In this document: positions 8,097 to 17,475 of the stretch, in pieces
How the letters are laid out: every line of letters begins with the position of its first letter
Numbering within the stretch: the stretch's first letter is position 1
From: Kutzneria buriramensis
GTDB taxonomy: Bacteria; Actinomycetota; Actinomycetes; Mycobacteriales; Pseudonocardiaceae
Length of the DNA stretch: 64,000 nt
Reading direction: 5' to 3'
Assembly (NCBI RefSeq): GCF_003387475.1
Contig: NZ_QUNO01000015.1
Location: 62,001 to 126,000 of the forward strand
Notes under the pieces: generated by a model
Database searches by the model: none
What the model was told of the DNA's origin: nothing
Seen by the model: the letters and a program-made list of their open reading frames with translations, nothing else
Position numbers and translations under genes: made by a program

Positions 8097-9530
8097 TCAA
8101 TCCCTCAGGCGCAGGGCCAACCACAGTTCGGCCCGCGTGTCCGCCGAGTCCAGGTCCCGGCCGAGCAGCTGCCCGACCTTGGCGATCCGGTGCCGCAGCG
8201 TGTGCCGGTGCACGCCGAGCGCCGCCGCGGCCGGATCCCACTGGCCGTTGTGCGCCAGCCACGCCCGCAGCGACGCGATCAGCTCCCCGCGGCCGGTCGC
8301 ATCGTGTTCAACGAGCGGGGCGAGCAAGCGGTCCGCGAATATGCCGGCGACTTCCGGATCGACCAGCCGCAGCACGCCGTCGTCGGCGAGCTCGGAGAAC
8401 CGCACCACCGGCAGCTCGGCCCGGACGGCGGTGGCCAGCGCGCGGGACGCCTGCCGCAGGGCCTGGGCCAGCGCCGCGTACTCGCCGGGATCGGAAACGC
8501 CGACGTGCAGGCCGGTGAACGCCAACTCGGCGTCGGCGCCGACGACCAGCAGCAGCGAATCCTCGTACGGGGCGTGGAAGGCGTCCCCGGCCTGCTCGAC
8601 CGCCGCCAGCCGCTGCCGGGACGGCCCCGAGGCCAAAGCGACCCGTACGGGCGCCGCCGGCAGGTCGCCCCACAGCTCGGCGGCGATCTCCGCCGCGAGC
8701 TCGGTCTCCCCGGCCAGCAGCAGCCGCAGCACCCCGCCACGCAGCCGCCGCGTGGCGGCCTCCACGACCTGGGACTGCTCGAAACCGACCGTCAGCAGTG
8801 ACGCCGCGGTGGTCAGCACCTGCTGATCGGCCCGGGTCAGGCGAGCACCCCGGCCGACGGCGAGGTAACCGCGGATGCGGCGGCCGACGCCGAGTGTCTG
8901 CACGGCGATCTCGGCCCCCTCCAGCTCGAACGTGAGGCTGGCGGGTCCGGGCTGGAGCCGGGGAAGCTCGCTGCGGAGCTGGCCGAGCACCGGGCTGTCG
9001 CCGGCGCGCACCGTGCCGCGCGGGTCGAGCAGCACCGCCCAGCCGTCCAGCCGCCGGGCCAGCTGCCGGACCACCGCCGTCACGCCGTCGGCGCGCACGG
9101 CCGCCGAGGTCAGGGCGCGTTGTGCCTGGTAGGCCCGGGTGACGGCGGCGTACTCCTCGGCCGCCACGGCCTTCGCCACCGCCTTGCTGATCGCGATGAA
9201 CGGCACCTGCCGTGGCACCTCGATCACCGGCAGCCCCAGGGCCTCGGCCTGCGCGATCACCGCCTTCGGCACGGTCGCGCAGGTCAGCCCGGTGCCGAAG
9301 CCGAGCCCGGCGACGCCGGCCGCGTGCAGCCGCCGCACGTAGTCGGCGGCGCCCGTCCGCACCCACAACCCGGTGGTCAGCAGCAGTTCGCCGCCCTCGA
9401 GGAACGCCGTCGGATCGGCCAGCTCGCTGGTGTGCACCCACTGCACCGGCCGGTCCAGGTGCTCGGCGCCGGCCCGGACCAGCAGGCCCAGGTCGGGCCG
9501 GTCCACGAGCGCGGCGAGAGTGGGTGTCAC
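8097..9530 (-). CDS. PucR-family transcriptional regulator with PucR N-terminal domain
   Basis: 477 residues. The N-terminal purine-catabolism (PucR) domain shows DRPVQWVHTSELADPTAFLE and GGELLLTTGLWV. A GGDEF-like middle follows, and the C-terminal HTH_30 has NGQWDPAAAALGVHRHTLRH and RIAKVGQLLGRDL. The GTG at 9530 begins the conserved block TPTLAALVDRPDLGLL; longer in-frame starts lack homology and overlap the divergent promoter. It faces gabT across about 120 bp. By analogy with GabR/PucR-type regulators of gamma-aminobutyrate and purine catabolism, it may control gabT. That link is inference from position. Confidence 0.9.
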   Translation of the reverse strand: MTPTLAALVDRPDLGLLVRAGAEHLDRPVQWVHTSELADPTAFLEGGELLLTTGLWVRTGAADYVRRLHAAGVAGLGFGTGLTCATVPKAVIAQAEALGLPVIEVPRQVPFIAISKAVAKAVAAEEYAAVTRAYQAQRALTSAAVRADGVTAVVRQLARRLDGWAVLLDPRGTVRAGDSPVLGQLRSELPRLQPGPASLTFELEGAEIAVQTLGVGRRIRGYLAVGRGARLTRADQQVLTTAASLLTVGFEQSQVVEAATRRLRGGVLRLLLAGETELAAEIAAELWGDLPAAPVRVALASGPSRQRLAAVEQAGDAFHAPYEDSLLLVVGADAELAFTGLHVGVSDPGEYAALAQALRQASRALATAVRAELPVVRFSELADDGVLRLVDPEVAGIFADRLLAPLVEHDATGRGELIASLRAWLAHNGQWDPAAAALGVHRHTLRHRIAKVGQLLGRDLDSADTRAELWLALRLRD

Positions 9531-9651
9531 CGGGCGGTCCTCGACAGTTCGGCGAACAATGCGGGCGGACTTGTCCAAACAGGCTACTTGGCCGTGACGG
9601 CCGCGCCGACCACCGTGAACAGGCGAACCCGTCCAACAGGAAGGAAGGCCC

Positions 9652-10983
9652 GTGGCCACGCCCACCCTCGCCCGCACCCTCGTCACGGAGATCCCGGGCC
9701 CCAAGTCGCAGGCCGCCCAGCTGCGCCGGCAGCGGGCGGTGGCCGCCGGCGTCAGCAGCACGCTGCCGGTGTTCGTGGAGTCCGCCAGTGCCGGCCTGCT
9801 GCACGACATCGACGGCAACACCCTGGTGGACCTGGGTTCCGGCATCGCCGTGACCAGCGTCGGCAACGCCGCGCCGGAGGTCGTGGCGGCTGTGCGGGAG
9901 CAGGTCGCCAAGTTCACCCACACGTGCTTCATGGTCACGCCGTACGACGCCTATGTGGAGGTGTGCGAGCAGCTGGCGGAGCTCACGCCCGGCTCGCACG
10001 AGAAGCGCTCGGCGCTGTTCAACTCCGGCGCGGAGGCGGTGGAGAACGCCGTCAAGATCGCCCGGCACGCCACCGGGCGGCAGGCGGTCGTGGTGTTCGA
10101 CCACGCCTATCACGGCCGCACCAACCTCACGATGGCGTTGACCGCCAAGAACATGCCGTACAAGCACCGGTTCGGGCCGTTCGCGCCGGAGGTGTACCGG
10201 CTGCCGATGTCCTACCCGTTCCGCGACCCGGCCGGCCTGACCGGCGAACAGGCCGCCGCGCGGGCGCTGGACCAGTTGGAGAAGCAGGTCGGCGCGGACA
10301 ACGTGGCGTGCGTGCTGATCGAGCCGATCCAGGGCGAGGGCGGCTTCGTGGTGCCGGCGCCCGGGTTCCTGCCGGCGATCGAGAAGTGGTGCCGGGACAA
10401 GGGCGTGCTGCTCATCGCCGACGAGATCCAGAGCGGCTTCTGCCGCACCGGGGCCTGGTTCGCCAGCGATCACGACGGCGTGGTGCCGGACCTCGTCACC
10501 ACCGCGAAGGGCATCGCCGGCGGCCTGCCGCTGGCCGGCGTCACCGGGCGCGCCGAGGTGATGGACGCGGTGCACGGGGGCGGCCTTGGTGGCACCTACG
10601 GCGGCAATCCGGTCGCTTGTGCCGCCTCGCTGGCGTCGATCCGCATCATGCGCGACCAGGACCTGAATGCCGCCGCTCGCGCCATCGAGGACGTCACGCT
10701 GCCGCGGCTGCGGGAGCTGGCGGCGACCGTGCCGGCCATCGGCGACGTGCGCGGGCGGGGCGCGATGCTGGCCGTGGAGCTGGTGAAGCCGGGAACGGTC
10801 GACCCGGACGCGGAGCTCGCCGGGCGCATCGCGAAGGCTTGCCACGCAAGGGGAGTCGTCGTGCTCACCGCCGGCACCTACGGCAACGTGCTGCGGCTGC
10901 TGCCACCCCTGGTGATCCCCCAGGATGTCCTGAATGACGGCCTCGACGTGCTCACTGAAGCGATTCAGGTCACGGTTAGGTAA
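9652..10983 (+). CDS. gabT: 4-aminobutyrate--2-oxoglutarate transaminase
   Basis: 443 residues, the normal length for GabT. This class-III PLP aminotransferase converts GABA and 2-oxoglutarate to succinate semialdehyde and glutamate in the cytosol. Visible signatures are NSGAEAVENAVKIAR, the DHAYHGRTNLTMA block, EPIQGEGGFVVP, the PLP aspartate in IADEIQSGFCRTG and the Schiff-base lysine at about residue 286 in TTAKGIAGG. The GTG at 9652 is set by an excellent ribosome site (AGGAAGGAAGG). No succinate-semialdehyde dehydrogenase is adjacent. The divergent PucR gene is the likely regulator. Confidence 0.93.
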   Translation: MATPTLARTLVTEIPGPKSQAAQLRRQRAVAAGVSSTLPVFVESASAGLLHDIDGNTLVDLGSGIAVTSVGNAAPEVVAAVREQVAKFTHTCFMVTPYDAYVEVCEQLAELTPGSHEKRSALFNSGAEAVENAVKIARHATGRQAVVVFDHAYHGRTNLTMALTAKNMPYKHRFGPFAPEVYRLPMSYPFRDPAGLTGEQAAARALDQLEKQVGADNVACVLIEPIQGEGGFVVPAPGFLPAIEKWCRDKGVLLIADEIQSGFCRTGAWFASDHDGVVPDLVTTAKGIAGGLPLAGVTGRAEVMDAVHGGGLGGTYGGNPVACAASLASIRIMRDQDLNAAARAIEDVTLPRLRELAATVPAIGDVRGRGAMLAVELVKPGTVDPDAELAGRIAKACHARGVVVLTAGTYGNVLRLLPPLVIPQDVLNDGLDVLTEAIQVTVR

Positions 10984-11068
10984 CGGCGCAGTCCGCGAGT
11001 GATCGGTTCACCGGCCGACCCCCGTAATGCCGGATAGCAATAGCCATCCAGGAAAGGTGGTCGGACCG

Positions 11069-11878
11069 GTGATCTCTCGCGCGGTGCGCAAGGCCGCCGT
11101 CCTCGTCGTGCTCGGGATCGGCACCCTGCTGCCGCTCTCCGGCTGCTCCATCGGCACGTCGCAGGCCGCGACGCCGCCGGGGCAGGTGGACCCGAACAAC
11201 CCGCTGGACGTCGGTACCCAAGTCACGCAGAGCCAGTGGGGACCGGTGGGGCCGGCGGACCGGTTGATGCTGGTCAAGGTCGCGCTCGCCGGCTCGTGGG
11301 AGCTGCCCAGCGGCGAGATGGCGCAGACCATGACCAACACTCCGGCGGTGCGGACCGCCGGGCAGCACCTCATCCAGGGCCACACGATGCTCAACAAGAT
11401 GAACGTCGACATCGCGGCCAAGCTGGGGGTGACGATCCCGACCAAGCCGCTGCCCGAGCAGCAGGGCTTCCTCACCAACATGCAGAACGCGCAGCCCGGC
11501 ATCGACTTCGACCGGGCGTTCGTCGGACCGCTGCGCGATCAGCACGGCGCCGTCTACCAGCTGCTCTCGCAGGTGCGGACGGGCACCCGGAACTCGCTGA
11601 TCCGGGACTTCGCCAACGTGTGCATGTCGACCGTGCTCGACCACATCACCGTGCTGGAGCAGACCGGCCTGGTGAACTACAGCGCGCTGCCGTCGCCGAC
11701 CGCGCCGCCGGTCACCCCGGTGACCACCGCGGCGCAGGTCACGTCGAACAACCAGAGCAGCATCGGGGTGTTCGTGATCGCCGCGCTGATGGCCGGCATC
11801 GCGATCGTGGTCCCGGTGGTGCGGCGCAACAGCAGGGTGGGCAAGCGCAGTGCCGGGTCGGTCATCCCGGAGCGGTAG
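11069..11878 (+). CDS. DUF4142 lipoprotein with C-terminal membrane anchor
   Basis: About 269 residues. A lipoprotein signal ends in the lipobox LSGC. The mature part is a DUF4142 ferritin-like helical bundle, with [16 protein letters not shown] as a typical His-containing helix and [15 protein letters not shown]. It ends with a proline-rich linker and a second hydrophobic segment ([20 protein letters not shown]) followed by basic residues. The GTG at 11069 is preferred because AGGAAAGG lies 11 nt upstream; an ATG at 11027 would add 14 residues before the signal. DUF4142 proteins are extracytoplasmic with unknown function. The ferrochelatase gene starts 19 nt downstream, suggesting an operon. 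Confidence 0.82.
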   Translation: MISRAVRKAAVLVVLGIGTLLPLSGCSIGTSQAATPPGQVDPNNPLDVGTQVTQSQWGPVGPADRLMLVKVALAGSWELPSGEMAQTMTNTPAVRTAGQHLIQGHTMLNKMNVDIAAKLGVTIPTKPLPEQQGFLTNMQNAQPGIDFDRAFVGPLRDQHGAVYQLLSQVRTGTRNSLIRDFANVCMSTVLDHITVLEQTGLVNYSALPSPTAPPVTPVTTAAQVTSNNQSSIGVFVIAALMAGIAIVVPVVRRNSRVGKRSAGSVIPER

Positions 11879-11897
11879 CGGTTGGTTAGATGGCCCG

Positions 11898-12920
11898 GTG
11901 AGTGTCGACGCGTTGCTGCTGTTGTCGTTCGGCGGGCCGGAGGGCGAGGCCGACGTCCGGCCGTTCCTGGAGAACGTCACCCGAGGACGGGGCGTGCCGC
12001 CGGAGCGGCTGGACGAGGTCGCCCAGCACTACCTGCACTTCGGCGGGGTGTCCCCGATCAACCGGCTCAACCGGGACCTGATCGAGGCCGTCCGCGCGGC
12101 CGGCGTGGGCCTGCCGGTCTACTTCGGCAACCGCAACTGGCACCCCATGATCGAGGACACCGTCGGCGCGATGCGCGCCGACGGTGTCCGTCGTGCGCTG
12201 GTCTTCCCGACCTCGGCCTACGGCGGCTACTCCGCCTGCCGCCAGTACGACGAGGACATCCTGCGCGCCCGCGCCGCCGTCGGCGACGATGCCCCCGAGC
12301 TGGTGAAGATCCGTCACTTCTTCGACCACCCGGGTTTCGTGCTGCCGTTCGCCGACGCCGTGCGCGCGGCGGCAGCCGGCTTCGACTCCTACCGGCTGGT
12401 CTTCACCGCGCACTCCATCCCGAACTCCTTCGACGCCACCGCCGGGCCCGCCGAATGGGGCGGTCACCTGTACTCGCGCCAGGTCGCCGAGGCCGCGCGG
12501 CTGGTGGCCCTGGAGGTCGGCGTCGCCGAGTACGACGTCGTCTGGCAGTCCCGCTCCGGGCCGCCGCAGATCCCGTGGCTGGAGCCCGACATCGTCGATC
12601 ACGTCGATGCCTTGCACGCCAAGGGAGTCGACAACGTCGTGGTGTGCCCGGTCGGGTTCGTCAGCGACCACCTCGAGGTCATCTGGGACCTCGACAACGA
12701 GGCCCGGGAGCGCGCCGAGTCGCACGGGATGGGCTTCGCCCGCGCCGCGACCCCCGGGCCGGACCCGCGGTTCGCGGACATGGTGGTGGAGCTGGTGCAG
12801 GAGCACCTTTCCGGTGTGGTGCCGCGGAAGCTGTCCCCGTTCGGCACCGCCGGCTGCACCGTCAACGGCGAGTTCTGCGCCGTCGCCTGCTGCGAACCGC
12901 CGGCCCGCCGACCGCGCTAG
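11898..12920 (+). CDS. hemH: Coproporphyrin III ferrochelatase
   Basis: 340 residues (CpfC in current nomenclature). It inserts ferrous iron into coproporphyrin III in the coproporphyrin-dependent heme pathway of actinobacteria and firmicutes. The sequence shows LLSFGGPEG at the N-terminus, the metal-site His in [10 protein letters not shown] and the Glu in [15 protein letters not shown]. Cys in SACRQYDED plus the C-terminal cluster [13 protein letters not shown] fit the [2Fe-2S]-ligating cysteines known in actinobacterial enzymes, although the last spacing differs from the mycobacterial pattern as I remember it. The GTG at 11898 starts directly at the family N-terminus. Confidence 0.94.
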   Translation: MSVDALLLLSFGGPEGEADVRPFLENVTRGRGVPPERLDEVAQHYLHFGGVSPINRLNRDLIEAVRAAGVGLPVYFGNRNWHPMIEDTVGAMRADGVRRALVFPTSAYGGYSACRQYDEDILRARAAVGDDAPELVKIRHFFDHPGFVLPFADAVRAAAAGFDSYRLVFTAHSIPNSFDATAGPAEWGGHLYSRQVAEAARLVALEVGVAEYDVVWQSRSGPPQIPWLEPDIVDHVDALHAKGVDNVVVCPVGFVSDHLEVIWDLDNEARERAESHGMGFARAATPGPDPRFADMVVELVQEHLSGVVPRKLSPFGTAGCTVNGEFCAVACCEPPARRPR

Positions 12921-12952
12921 CACGGGTCGGATCGGCTTTCGGCTGACAGGAG

Positions 12953-12981
12953 CGAGCCCCCGCCGTGCGGGCGGGGGCTCG
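12953..12981. terminator. Strong stem-loop downstream of hemH
   Basis: The arm CGAGCCCCCGCC (12953-12964) pairs perfectly with GGCGGGGGCTCG (12970-12981), giving a 12-bp GC stem and a 5-nt loop. There is no long T-tract. Its place between converging transcripts (hemH on plus, the STAND gene and its possible peptide on minus) fits a bidirectional terminator. Confidence 0.8.
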
Positions 12982-12993
12982 TGGCGTTCGGAA

Positions 12994-13056
12994 CTACGCC
13001 CGATCGCGGAATGCCCGCAGGCTTGAGTCCATTCCGAACCTGGTGATCGACTGCAT
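12994..13056 (-). CDS. Possible 20-residue peptide gene downstream of the XRE-STAND regulator
   Basis: A minus-strand ATG at 13056 has a near-ideal ribosome site (GAGGAGAGG, about 7 nt away). It opens a 20-residue frame starting MQSITRFGMDSS and ending AFRDRA, closed by TAG 13 bp before the terminator stem. It begins 94 nt after the stop of the XRE-NB-ARC-TPR gene on the same strand, so it would be its transcript's last gene. No signal peptide is evident; the centre is amphipathic. Short ORFs with RBS-like sequence can occur by chance, so this is a candidate only. Confidence 0.35.
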   Translation of the reverse strand: MQSITRFGMDSSLRAFRDRA

Positions 13057-13150
13057 GCCGGCCTCTCCTCGTCCCGCGGCGGTCCCCCCTGAACCGCCCG
13101 CCGTGGTGTTTCAGGCACCATCGTGCTGGCGGGCGACGCGGGCGAACAGA

Positions 13151-15388
13151 TCACGAACCGTTCACGTGTGACCGGTTGAGGCCGTCGAGCTGCTGCTCCA
13201 CCTGTTCGGCCTCGTCGTCACGGCCCTGCTGCCGGTACAGGTCGAGCGCCTCCTGCCACACCGCGCGGGCCCGGTCGAGGTCGCCGAGGGCGGCATGGGG
13301 ATGGCCGAGCCGGTCGAGCGTGTCGGCGATTTCGAAGGTGTTGCCGAGGTGTTGGTACAGGGCGATGGCTTCGCGATAGTGCCGGACCGCGTCGTGGTGG
13401 TGGCCGCTGTGGTGGTCGATGTGGCCGAGGCTGTCCAGGGCCTGCGCCTGGCCGCTCTCGTCCTGGTGGTGTCGGAAGACGGCGAGCGCGGCCCGGCAGT
13501 GCTCGCGGCCGGTGTCGTGGTCGCCGATGAGCGTGGCGAACCAGCCCACGGCGTTGTGTGCGTTGGCCTCCGCGATCGGCTGGTCGAGACCCTGGTAGAG
13601 GGCAAGTGCGTGCCTGGCGTGCTGCAGGGCCTGCCGTCCGTCCGTCAGGATCGACGCCAGCGTGTAGTGCGCCTTGGCCTGGTGGGCGCGGTCGTCGTGC
13701 TGCTCGCTCAGGGCGAGGGCCCGGTTCAGGGTCTCGACCGCCTCCTGATGATGTCCCAGCACGACCTGGGCGCGGGCGAGGAGCCGCAGGGAGATCATCT
13801 GGGTACCGGGGTCGGGGAGGTGGCCCGCGGATTCGACGGCGATCTGCCACACGGCGAGCTGGTCGTGGCGGTGCCCGCGCCGGTAGTGGAAGTCGTTCAA
13901 CGTCCAGGCCAGCTGCCAGGCCGTGCGGTGCAACCCCTGTGCGGCGGCGGTGCGCTGGGCGGCGAGCAGATTGTGGTGCTCGGCGTCGAACCACTCCATT
14001 GCCGACGGGATGTCGGGCAGCGCCCGCGGCTGGCAGTCGTGGACCGGCGGGGCGATCTCGATGGCTGGGCGGTGGGGATCCAGCTGGCGGGCGGCGGCGT
14101 GCGCGGTGTGGGTGTAGAAGTCGAGCAACCGTCGCAAAGCCGCCTGCTGTGTGCTGTCGGTCAGGTCGTGGGCCGATGCGGCGTAACGGCGGATCAGGTC
14201 GTGCATACGGTAGCGCCCGGCGGCGTCCTGGCCGATGAGCGACGCCTGTTCCAGCCGGCGCAGCACGGTTCTGGTCCGGCTCCGGCCGAGGCCGGTGAGG
14301 CTGGCGGCGGCACTCGGGCTGATATCGGAGCCGGGTGCGATGGCGAGCAGCCCGAACACCTCGGCGTCCTCCGCGCTCAACGTGTGGTGGGACAACGAAA
14401 GCACGGCGGGCAGGCTCGCGGCGGGGTCGGCGTCGTCGAGCACGGCGAGGGCGTCATCCAGCAGCTCGTCGGCGAGATCGGCCAGCGACAGGTGCGGGTT
14501 GGTGTGGGCGCGGCCGGCGACGATGCTCAGCGCCAGCGGGAAACCGCCGCACAACCGGACGAGTTCGCGCACCGCCTCGGGGTCGGCGTCGACCCGCTCC
14601 GCGCCGAGCCGGGCCACGAGCAGCGTGCGGGCCTCGGCGTCGGTGAGGGTGTCGACGGGCACGTGATGCGCCCCGTGCGCGGTGATCAGGCCCGACAGCC
14701 GGTTGCGGCTGGTGACGGCGACGGTGCAGGTGTCGCCGCCCGGCAGCAGGGGCGTGACCTGGGCGGTGTCGGCGGCGTTGTCGAGCATAAGCAGCATTCG
14801 CTTGTCCGCCACCAGGCTCCGGAACAACGCCGCCTGCGCGTGCGGGGCGACGGGGATGCGGCCGGGTTCGACGCCCAGCGCGTCGAGGAATCCTCGCACC
14901 GCCACAGCCGGGTCCATAGGGTCGCTGTCCAGGCTGAAACCCCGGAGGTCGACGAAGAGTTGCCCGTCGGGGAAGCGGTCGACGTTGCGGTGCGCCCAGT
15001 GCAGCGCCAGCCAGGACTTGCCCACCCCGCCGGCACCGGCGATCGCGGAGATGACCACGGTGTTCGCCGCACCCAGCGCGGCGTCGAGCCGGTCCAGTTC
15101 GCGCTCGCGGCCCACGAACGGGGCGGGCGGCGACGGCAGCTGCCGCGGCACCGGGATCGGCGATGGCTCGGCCGCGCCCGCGGCCAACAGCTCGTCCTGT
15201 TCCGCCGGCTTCAGGTCGAGAGCGGCGGCCAGTTGGCGCACGGACGCGAGCTGCGGGTTGCGGCGCTTGCCGGTCTCCAGGCCGCGGATCGTGCTGATGG
15301 ACACGCCCGATCGCTCGGCCAGAGCCTCCTGCGTGAGCCCCGCGCGCAACCGGAACCGGCGGATCGCCGCGGCGAAATGATCCTCCAC
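13151..15388 (-). CDS. XRE-type HTH / NB-ARC / TPR STAND regulator
   Basis: 745 residues. An N-terminal XRE helix-turn-helix (about residues 8-62; LTQEALAERSGVSISTIRGLE) is followed by the linker PRQLP. The NB-ARC ATPase has P-loop GAGGVGKSW (about 118-126), LLMLDNAAD (Walker B), TSRNRLSGL and CGGFPLALSI. A winged-helix-like part with YRMHDLIRRYA follows, and then at least five TPR-like repeats from about residue 480 (for example EAVETLNRALALSEQHDD and DAVRHYREAIALYQHLGN). Architecture suggests a ligand- or peptide-sensing transcriptional switch. XRE+TPR proteins of the RRNPP class read short peptides, but NB-ARC-TPR proteins may sense other cues. Start chosen at the ATG before the HTH. Confidence 0.92.
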   Translation of the reverse strand: MEDHFAAAIRRFRLRAGLTQEALAERSGVSISTIRGLETGKRRNPQLASVRQLAAALDLKPAEQDELLAAGAAEPSPIPVPRQLPSPPAPFVGRERELDRLDAALGAANTVVISAIAGAGGVGKSWLALHWAHRNVDRFPDGQLFVDLRGFSLDSDPMDPAVAVRGFLDALGVEPGRIPVAPHAQAALFRSLVADKRMLLMLDNAADTAQVTPLLPGGDTCTVAVTSRNRLSGLITAHGAHHVPVDTLTDAEARTLLVARLGAERVDADPEAVRELVRLCGGFPLALSIVAGRAHTNPHLSLADLADELLDDALAVLDDADPAASLPAVLSLSHHTLSAEDAEVFGLLAIAPGSDISPSAAASLTGLGRSRTRTVLRRLEQASLIGQDAAGRYRMHDLIRRYAASAHDLTDSTQQAALRRLLDFYTHTAHAAARQLDPHRPAIEIAPPVHDCQPRALPDIPSAMEWFDAEHHNLLAAQRTAAAQGLHRTAWQLAWTLNDFHYRRGHRHDQLAVWQIAVESAGHLPDPGTQMISLRLLARAQVVLGHHQEAVETLNRALALSEQHDDRAHQAKAHYTLASILTDGRQALQHARHALALYQGLDQPIAEANAHNAVGWFATLIGDHDTGREHCRAALAVFRHHQDESGQAQALDSLGHIDHHSGHHHDAVRHYREAIALYQHLGNTFEIADTLDRLGHPHAALGDLDRARAVWQEALDLYRQQGRDDEAEQVEQQLDGLNRSHVNGS

Positions 15389-15449
15389 AGCCGGAGAGAA
15401 TAATGTTGCCGATGGTGGTTGGAGCCGCCAAGGCCGCGAGGGGGGATCG

Positions 15450-16181
15450 ATGGCGACTTATGTGCTCGTGCCGGGTGGCTGGCGCGGCGGCTGGTGGTTC
15501 GAGCCGCTGGCCCAGCGGCTGCGCGCCGAGGGGCACGAGGCGTATCCGGTGACGCTGTCGGGTGTCGGTGACCGGGTTGTGAACCTCGACACGCACATCC
15601 AGGACGTCATCGACGTGCTGACGGCCGAGGATCTCCATGACGTCGTCCTCTGCGGGCACAGCTACGGCGGCATGGTCGTGAGCGGCGTCGCGGACCGCGC
15701 GCCGGAACGGGTCGACTCCGTGGTGTACGTCGACGCCTACGTTCCCGAGGACGGCGACTCCTGCTTCACGCTGACCTCCGACGCGTACCGGGCCGTGTTC
15801 CTGGAGCAGTCTCGAGGCGACGGGCATTCGGTGCAGCCGCGTCAAGGCGGCGACCCGCGGACGACGGCGCAGCCGCTGGCGACGTTCCTCCAGGCGATCA
15901 GGCTCACCGGCTCGCTGGAGCGGTTCCGCCGCCGCGACTACGTCTACCTCTCGGGTTGGACGGGCAGCCCCTTCACCGATCTGTACGAGCGGTTGTCCCA
16001 GGATCCGGCGTGGCACGTGCACACCCTGCCGGTGGGGCACGACGTGATGGCCGCGGCGGCCGACGAGCTGGCGGAGATCCTGCTAGCGCAACAGATCCGC
16101 GATGGCGGCGATGCCGGGCTCGATGGTGTGCTGGGGAGTGTCGCCGAAACCGAGCACCAGCCGGGGCTCGGCGGACGGTGA
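15450..16181 (+). CDS. Alpha/beta hydrolase
   Basis: 243 residues. This is an alpha/beta-hydrolase of the EstC/salicylate-esterase-like group: TYVLVPGGWRGGWWFEPL with oxyanion motif, nucleophile Ser71 in CGHSYGGMV, an acidic residue around VDAYVPEDGD, and the catalytic His in PVGHDVM. Homologues normally stop soon after ELAEILL; here the frame runs on for about 30 more residues through the 3' end of the converging MocR gene (99-bp overlap), so that tail is probably recent and non-functional. A GAGGGGGG ribosome site precedes the ATG. Substrate unknown. Confidence 0.88.
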   Translation: MATYVLVPGGWRGGWWFEPLAQRLRAEGHEAYPVTLSGVGDRVVNLDTHIQDVIDVLTAEDLHDVVLCGHSYGGMVVSGVADRAPERVDSVVYVDAYVPEDGDSCFTLTSDAYRAVFLEQSRGDGHSVQPRQGGDPRTTAQPLATFLQAIRLTGSLERFRRRDYVYLSGWTGSPFTDLYERLSQDPAWHVHTLPVGHDVMAAAADELAEILLAQQIRDGGDAGLDGVLGSVAETEHQPGLGGR

Positions 16182-17474
16182 GTGGCACATCGGCGCCAGG
16201 CCGTAGACGCCGACGCCGCGCTGCCGAGCTTCCGCGATGAGACGGGCCTCGTCGGTGCCGGGAGGCAGGTGCAGCACGGCGTGGAAGCCGGCGGCCAGGC
16301 CGGTGATGCGCAGGCCGGGCGCATGCGTGGCGACGGCGGCGACGAGTGTCTCGCGGCGGGCGGCGTAGACGGTGCGGGACCGACGCAAATGGCGGTCGTA
16401 GCGGCCGGACTCGATGAGCAGGGCGAGGGCGAGCTGGTCCAGGCTGGGGCTGCCGCGGTCGGTGACGAGCTTGCTGTGCGCCAACGCGCCGAGCAGCCGC
16501 TCGGGCGCCACGAGCCAGCCCAGGCGCAGCGCCGGGGCGAGGGATTTGCTCACGGTGCCAAGGGAAACGACGCAGTCGGGGCCGAGACCCTGGAGCGAGC
16601 CGACGGGTTCGCGGTCGTAGCGGAACTCGGCGTCGTAGTCGTCCTCGATGATCACGCCGCCGCGCCGCCGGGCCCACGCGATGAGCTCCTGGCGACGCTG
16701 CCCGGTGAGCACGACGCCGGTGGGCCACTGGTGGGCGGGCGTCACGACGACGGCCCGCGCGCCGCTGCGGTCGAGGGCGGCGACGACGAGGCCGTCCTGA
16801 TCCACGGGGACGGGCACGGCGGTCATGCCGGCGGCGCGGGTAGGGCCGATGGCGCCGGGATCCTCGAACGCGAAGGCGTCCATGCCGTCGGCGGCGAGAG
16901 CCCGCAGCACAAGGCCGAGGCCCTGGGCCATGCCGGTGCACACCACCACGTGGTCGGCGGTGGCGGCGACGGCCCGAACCCGACGCAGGTACGCGGCGAG
17001 CACCTCCCGCAGCCGCCGCTCGCCGATCGGATCCCCGTAGTCGAAGGCGGAATTCGGGGCGGTGCGGCAGACCTCCCGGATCGCCCACGCCCAGTCCTCG
17101 CGCGGCGCGAGCCGCAGATCGGGGACGCCGTGGCGGAAGTCGGCGATCTCGGGGCGTTCCCTGACCACCGGGCCCGGCCGTGACGACACGGCCGGTGCGA
17201 CCGCGCCGGCGGCGACGCGCGTCGCCGAGCCGGGACGGCTGGTCAGGTAGCCCTCGGACTGCAACTGGGCGTAGCTGTCCTGGACGAGCCCGCGCGACAA
17301 CCCCAGCGCGCGGGCGAGTTCGCGGGAGGAGGGCAGCCGCTCCCCGGCGGCCAGCCGGCCGTCGCGGATGGCGTCCCGGAGCTGGTCCTCCAGCTGCGAC
17401 CGGAGCCCGGCGCCACCGTCCCGGTCGATCCTGATCAGCAGCTCCGGGCCCGAACCGGACCACTCCACAGCCAT
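16083..17474 (-). CDS. MocR/PdxR-type GntR regulator with aminotransferase-like domain
   Basis: About 463 residues. The N-terminal GntR winged helix (about residues 20-85) has AGERLPSSRELARALGLSRG then LVQDSYAQLQSEGYL. The C-terminal fold-type-I aminotransferase domain carries VVTPAHQWPTG, IIEDDYDAEFRYDREP and the PLP lysine in LGTVSKSLAPALRLGW. Such regulators bind PLP-amine adducts and switch divergent genes. The ATG at 17474 has AAGG upstream, and the longer GTG start at 17504 would lie inside the operator. It diverges from an MFS exporter 47 nt away, which is the likely target. Confidence 0.92.
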   Translation of the reverse strand: MAVEWSGSGPELLIRIDRDGGAGLRSQLEDQLRDAIRDGRLAAGERLPSSRELARALGLSRGLVQDSYAQLQSEGYLTSRPGSATRVAAGAVAPAVSSRPGPVVRERPEIADFRHGVPDLRLAPREDWAWAIREVCRTAPNSAFDYGDPIGERRLREVLAAYLRRVRAVAATADHVVVCTGMAQGLGLVLRALAADGMDAFAFEDPGAIGPTRAAGMTAVPVPVDQDGLVVAALDRSGARAVVVTPAHQWPTGVVLTGQRRQELIAWARRRGGVIIEDDYDAEFRYDREPVGSLQGLGPDCVVSLGTVSKSLAPALRLGWLVAPERLLGALAHSKLVTDRGSPSLDQLALALLIESGRYDRHLRRSRTVYAARRETLVAAVATHAPGLRITGLAAGFHAVLHLPPGTDEARLIAEARQRGVGVYGLAPMCHSPSAEPRLVLGFGDTPQHTIEPGIAAIADLLR

Positions 17475-17475
17475 G

